The notes under the pieces are model-generated. The model was not told where the DNA came from, searched no databases, and saw only the letters and a list, made by a program, of their open reading frames with translations. DNA of 9,386 nt from Anaerolineae bacterium (GTDB taxonomy: Bacteria; Chloroflexota; Anaerolineae; Anaerolineales; E44-bin32). The stretch is from positions 1-9,386 of the forward strand of contig JAUVOZ010000075.1 in the NCBI GenBank assembly GCA_030598885.1. The letters run 5' to 3'. Positions within the stretch are counted from its first letter, which is position 1, and each line of letters starts with the position of its first letter. The position numbers and the translations under genes were made by a program. Below, one piece after another: positions 6,483-9,386 of this stretch.

Positions 6483-8399
6483 CTAGGGCGTGGGTGTCTT
6501 GCTCGGTGTTGTAGTCGAGGTCGCAGTTATCGTAGCGGTTGGGGAGGGAAGCGTTGCTGTGGCTGAAGGAGTTGGTGTTGGGGTGTCTGAAGGGCTGGTC
6601 GTCGGCGTACGTGTTGGACCTTGGCCAGATAATTCTGCGACGTGTGTTTCCGCCATAGCACGCGTCTCAGGTCGAGCATTCTCTAAACTAAGGACCCATC
6701 TCCACTCACGGATCGCAGCATCAAGCTGGTTGATGTTCTCATATACTTGGGCTCGTAACGCATAACATTCCGCGAGTTTTATTCCCCGAATTGTAAAATC
6801 TGTCTCTTGGTTGGCGGATGCGATCGCTGGGTTGATGAAATCGATAAGAGCGTCATTAAAGTTACCTATTAGAAAGTGCGCTCGACCAGTTGAAAACAGA
6901 ATGTCAAAGGTAGCTAAACTATAACGACGAGCCAGGGTCAAATCATCAATTGCAGCCTCGTACTCACCAATTTCGAGGTTGAGAATGCCGCGTGCCAAGT
7001 AAGCTGGTGAGTAACGATCCTGAAGTTCTAGAGCACTATTTAGGAGTGTCAACGCTTCTTCATATTCACCTAAGCCTATCTGTGCTCTTCCAAGAGAGGT
7101 TAAACCGCGGTGATCATCGGGTGTGTAGATGACGTATGTCTTGAGGGGCCATAAGGCAGCAGAGTGGTAGCCTGGATCAAAAGTATCCACACCGATTGCT
7201 ACGTAAGCACGACCTACTGCCAGGTAGCCCAGAAGTAGAGTTGGGTCGTTAGCGCTACCTTCAAGTGCGTTCTCTAAAGCTTCTTGGGGTTTGCCTAGGT
7301 TGGTTTGGGCTTCACTAAGGCGGATGTAAATCATCGGGGTCGTAACACCCTTTTCAAGGGCGGCTTCCATCGTAGTCTCTAACTTAAGCCAGAGCTTGCC
7401 TGATGAGTAGTATGTTCCTAATTCCAGGTAAGCCTCGGTCATAGAGGGATCTAGCCTTAACGCACGGTTGAAGTCATTTAGAGCAGCGTCGGTATTACGC
7501 AACAGTAGAGCGCGCCCTCGCCCAAGATACGCCGGTGCATAATCAGGGTCGGTATTTACCGATCGGTCATAAGCCTTAATCGACTCGGCAATTTCACCCA
7601 TTAGTCGCAGGGCTTCCCCTCGGAAATAATGAGCATCGGGAAGATCGGAGTCGGCATCGGTCACTTGGGTCATGTACTCCAATGCAAGCTCGTAGTCACC
7701 TCGAATAAGGGCCTTTATGCCAGAGTCATAAGCTCCGTAAACATGGGGTGTTACTCCCAGAACCAGGGTAGGAGTGGAGGAAGCTGACACCAGCATTGAA
7801 AGCGGTGTTCCGGCGAGTTCGGTTGAGATGGGAGTACGCATTACGCGGGTGGCGGCGGGGATGAGCGTGGCGGTGGGTGTTCCAGGCAAGTGAGTGGATG
7901 TCGCGGTTGGACTGACCGGTGGCAGGGTGGATGCGGGTCTGTAGGGTTGCCTTCCCGCTAGTGCTCCTAGCCAGGGTCCGATGATTTGTGCCAAACCCCA
8001 GATAGCTACGATAGCAACCAAGCCAACCGCACCCGAACCGACCCATTTCCAAGGGATCTGGATATCACGCTTGATGGATGGTCCGGTGGCGATCGCGGCC
8101 ACCTGACGGCGTGGAATTCGAACGGCAGATGCAATTTCAGCTTCCTCTGGCGTTCGAGCACCCAGAATAACTAACCCTCGCATGGCAGCCCGGTTTGTCG
8201 GATCTAACTTGATGGCTGATTCAAGGCAGTAAATTCGTTCACGCTTAGATTCAACAACCGCGCTCATCCATATCCAGTACTCGGCGTTGGACGAATCAGC
8301 GCGCAATAACCGCGAAAGCAGGTCTCGGGCCCTAGATCGGTCCCCCGCTCGGGCAGCCGCGATAGCCTCGGTGAGCATAGTTTTTGATGGCGTGGCCAC
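6483..8399 (-). CDS. Single-pass membrane TPR-repeat protein with Thr/Pro-rich linker and tail
   Basis: From GTG 8399 the product has 638 residues. Residues 8-85 are a helical, TPR-like segment (AARAGDRSRARDLLSRLL, then SAIKLDPTN). One membrane helix lies at about 120-145 (GAVGLVAIVAIWGLAQIIGP). A Ser/Thr/Pro linker follows at about 152-215. TPR repeats run from about 222 to 590, with clear units such as AYLGRGRALL, ALRLDPSMTEAYLELG and AYLARGILNLEIGEYEAAI. A repetitive Thr/Pro tail covers 593-638. TPRs are protein-binding scaffolds, and no enzyme motif is seen. The long repeat block is probably outside the membrane and the short N-terminal one in the cytoplasm, though topology is inferred. 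The GTG start is preferred over TTG 8453 because AAGGGG lies 7 bp before it and the likely promoter overlaps the longer version. It is followed by the kinase gene on the same strand, so it may be an accessory or signal-presenting partner, but that is a guess from position. Confidence 0.9.
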   Translation of the reverse strand: MATPSKTMLTEAIAAARAGDRSRARDLLSRLLRADSSNAEYWIWMSAVVESKRERIYCLESAIKLDPTNRAAMRGLVILGARTPEEAEIASAVRIPRRQVAAIATGPSIKRDIQIPWKWVGSGAVGLVAIVAIWGLAQIIGPWLGALAGRQPYRPASTLPPVSPTATSTHLPGTPTATLIPAATRVMRTPISTELAGTPLSMLVSASSTPTLVLGVTPHVYGAYDSGIKALIRGDYELALEYMTQVTDADSDLPDAHYFRGEALRLMGEIAESIKAYDRSVNTDPDYAPAYLGRGRALLLRNTDAALNDFNRALRLDPSMTEAYLELGTYYSSGKLWLKLETTMEAALEKGVTTPMIYIRLSEAQTNLGKPQEALENALEGSANDPTLLLGYLAVGRAYVAIGVDTFDPGYHSAALWPLKTYVIYTPDDHRGLTSLGRAQIGLGEYEEALTLLNSALELQDRYSPAYLARGILNLEIGEYEAAIDDLTLARRYSLATFDILFSTGRAHFLIGNFNDALIDFINPAIASANQETDFTIRGIKLAECYALRAQVYENINQLDAAIREWRWVLSLENARPETRAMAETHVAELSGQGPTRTPTTSPSDTPTPTPSATATLPSPTATITATSTTTPSKTPTP

Positions 8400-8406
8400 T
8401 GAAACA

Positions 8407-8412
8407 CCCCTT
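8407..8412 (-). promoter_or_regulatory. Ribosome binding site of the TPR gene
   Basis: AAGGGG on the - strand lies 7 bp before GTG 8399. It decides the start of the TPR gene against TTG 8453, which has no comparable site and would add 18 residues (MCDQLRYARLRAIKRGVS) unlike the rest of the protein. Confidence 0.65.
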
Positions 8413-8424
8413 TTTATCGCTCGA

Positions 8425-8453
8425 AGTCTAGCATAGCGTAACTGATCGCACAA
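8425..8453 (-). promoter_or_regulatory. Candidate sigma-70-type promoter of the TPR-kinase operon
   Basis: Reading the - strand, TTGTGC (8453-8448), 17 bp, then TAGACT (8430-8425) resembles -35 and -10 boxes at ideal spacing, with three to four matches each to consensus. Transcription would start near 8418, giving a short leader that holds the AAGGGG site. TATGCT at 8436-8431 is an alternative -10 box. Confidence 0.4.
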
Positions 8454-8465
8454 CGGTACTCACGT

Positions 8466-8474
8466 TGGTATAAT
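8466..8474 (+). promoter_or_regulatory. Extended -10 promoter of the LysM lipoprotein gene
   Basis: TG-G-TATAAT is a perfect extended -10 element. TATAAT ends at 8474, 9 bp before ATG 8484, so transcription would begin at or a few bases before the start codon. No good -35 box is seen 16-18 bp upstream, which extended -10 promoters do not need. It faces away from the TPR promoter in the same 84-bp gap. Confidence 0.7.
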
Positions 8475-8483
8475 CTGCATGCC

Positions 8484-9386
8484 ATGTTCATAGTGAGGAG
8501 TATTATTTTCCTGGTTTTCACCATTCCACTGCTTGTTGCTTGCGCTGGTTCACCCATTGAATATACTCCGCAACCGACCCAAACATTGAGGCTTTATCAC
8601 ACAGTAACATTATCCCCTACAGTTCAAACTACATTGCCAACTCTTCCAACTCCACCTCCGCTTGGACCAACAGCAACTCCATTTGTTCATGTCGTGGTGA
8701 GCGGCGATACTCTGCTCGGTATCGCCATTCGCTATGGGGTCAGCTTGGATGAGCTCTTGGTGATTAATCCCGGTATTGATCCGCGCATACTGAGCATTGG
8801 TCAGGAGGTCATCATCCCCAGTCCCGGGGACGAATCGGCTGGGGCTTTGCTCCTGACACCGACGCCGGTGCCTATTGACCTCTCACCTGTTCGTTGTCAC
8901 CCTATTCCCTCTGGAAGCTTGTGGTGTCTTACAACTGCGCGCAACACGACTTCCGCGGATATTAGAGGTCTTTCAGTGCTAGTGACCCTGATTAATCCAG
9001 CCGGTCAGCCTCTGGCGTATGCACCAGCTTACAGCCCGTTGGATCTAATTCCAAAGGGTAGTCTGATGCCACTTGCTGCCTTCTTCCCTGATCCACCATC
9101 TGATTATGTCAACGCAATCGCGACCCAGCTCAGTGCGGTCCAAGTGGGGGAAGAGATTATCCGTTATACAGACTTGATGGTAGAGAAGACAATTAGTGAG
9201 CGCGGATCTGATGGACACCGATGGCGTGTACTAGGTGAAGCGACATTGCCGGGGTCATTCCATGGATCTGCTGCCAGGATCAATGTGCTTCTGCTGGCTT
9301 TGGATGCCACCCAAGAGGTTGTGGGCTATAGCAAATGGGAGGCTGAAACTACGCTTGAGCTAGGAGGCAGTGTGGATTTCGATATA
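8484..9386 (+). CDS. LysM-domain lipoprotein with FxLYD-like segments (3' end outside window)
   Basis: The frame runs 301 codons from ATG 8484 to the last base of the window without a stop. The N-terminus is a lipoprotein signal: R5, a hydrophobic stretch at 7-19 and the lipobox LVAC with the lipidated C20. A Thr/Pro-rich linker covers about 28-66. A LysM domain follows at about 69-112 (HVVVSGDTLLGIAIRYGVSL, then a conserved N at 95 in VINPGID, then IGQEVIIP). LysM binds peptidoglycan-type glycans, so the protein should sit on the outer face of the membrane and touch the cell wall. After a second short Thr/Pro stretch come two segments that resemble FxLYD domains. One begins near WCLTTARNTT and contains VLVTLINPAGQPL; the other begins near WRVLGEATLP and contains VLLLALDATQEVVGYS. 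That assignment is tentative. The start has no Shine-Dalgarno but is placed for leaderless translation. The GAGGAG at 8495-8500 has no normal start codon after it. Confidence 0.9.
   Translation, partial: MFIVRSIIFLVFTIPLLVACAGSPIEYTPQPTQTLRLYHTVTLSPTVQTTLPTLPTPPPLGPTATPFVHVVVSGDTLLGIAIRYGVSLDELLVINPGIDPRILSIGQEVIIPSPGDESAGALLLTPTPVPIDLSPVRCHPIPSGSLWCLTTARNTTSADIRGLSVLVTLINPAGQPLAYAPAYSPLDLIPKGSLMPLAAFFPDPPSDYVNAIATQLSAVQVGEEIIRYTDLMVEKTISERGSDGHRWRVLGEATLPGSFHGSAARINVLLLALDATQEVVGYSKWEAETTLELGGSVDFDI

Noticed and set aside
6490..6765. Val/Gly-rich 91-residue + strand frame
   Set aside because: It is the antisense of the Thr/Pro-rich tail of the TPR protein; the composition is a by-product of the repeat codons.
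8400..8453. N-terminal extension of the TPR protein from TTG 8453
   Set aside because: It has no ribosome site, overlaps the likely promoter, and GTG 8399 has AAGGGG at the right distance.
8495..8507. GAGGAG as ribosome site for an internal start of the lipoprotein
   Set aside because: The codon after it is ATT, and a start there would remove the only positive charge of the signal peptide.

Overview
The window looks like chromosomal DNA of a mid-GC environmental bacterium, most likely Chloroflexota (Anaerolineae-like). That assignment is an inference from gene style: a very long membrane-anchored multi-GAF/PAS histidine kinase, a one-pass TPR protein with Thr/Pro-rich linkers, a LysM lipoprotein with a similar linker, and a split UvrD-helicase/RecB-type nuclease pair. 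No rRNA, tRNA or CRISPR array was found.

Left part (1-1621, + strand): the 3' end of a UvrD/PcrA-type helicase gene, open at the left window edge, overlaps by 17 bp a PD-(D/E)XK nuclease gene whose four cysteines suggest an AddB-type iron-sulfur cluster. Together they look like a two-gene DNA-processing operon.

Middle (1622-2572): four complete and one truncated tandem copies of an 82-83 bp unit. Each unit holds a double-hairpin palindrome bounded by GTAG and CTAC. The array is followed by a complete Y1/HUH transposase of the REP-associated (RAYT) type on the - strand, and then by one more, decayed palindrome. This is a REP/BIME-like repeat family lying beside its probable transposase. The outermost repeat sequences sit within 0-3 bp of the stop codons of the two flanking host genes.

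Right part, - strand (8453 down to 2573): a probable promoter drives a TPR membrane protein (start best placed at GTG 8399). It is followed 64 bp later by a 1281-residue hybrid sensor with an integral-membrane N-terminus, four GAF domains, PAS, HisKA and HATPase_c. No response regulator lies in the window, so the partner must be elsewhere. A possible 13-codon leader ORF overlaps the kinase start.

Right edge, + strand (8466-9386): an extended -10 promoter (TG-G-TATAAT) sits 9 bp before the ATG of a lipoprotein with a LysM domain and two FxLYD-like segments. The spacing suggests a leaderless mRNA. This gene runs off the window with no stop codon. Its promoter and that of the TPR gene diverge from one 84-bp region.

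The most interesting part is the RAYT/REP locus, which shows compensatory stem changes, apparently recombined arms and precise stop-codon junctions. I did not see evidence for a wholly new defence or metabolic system.
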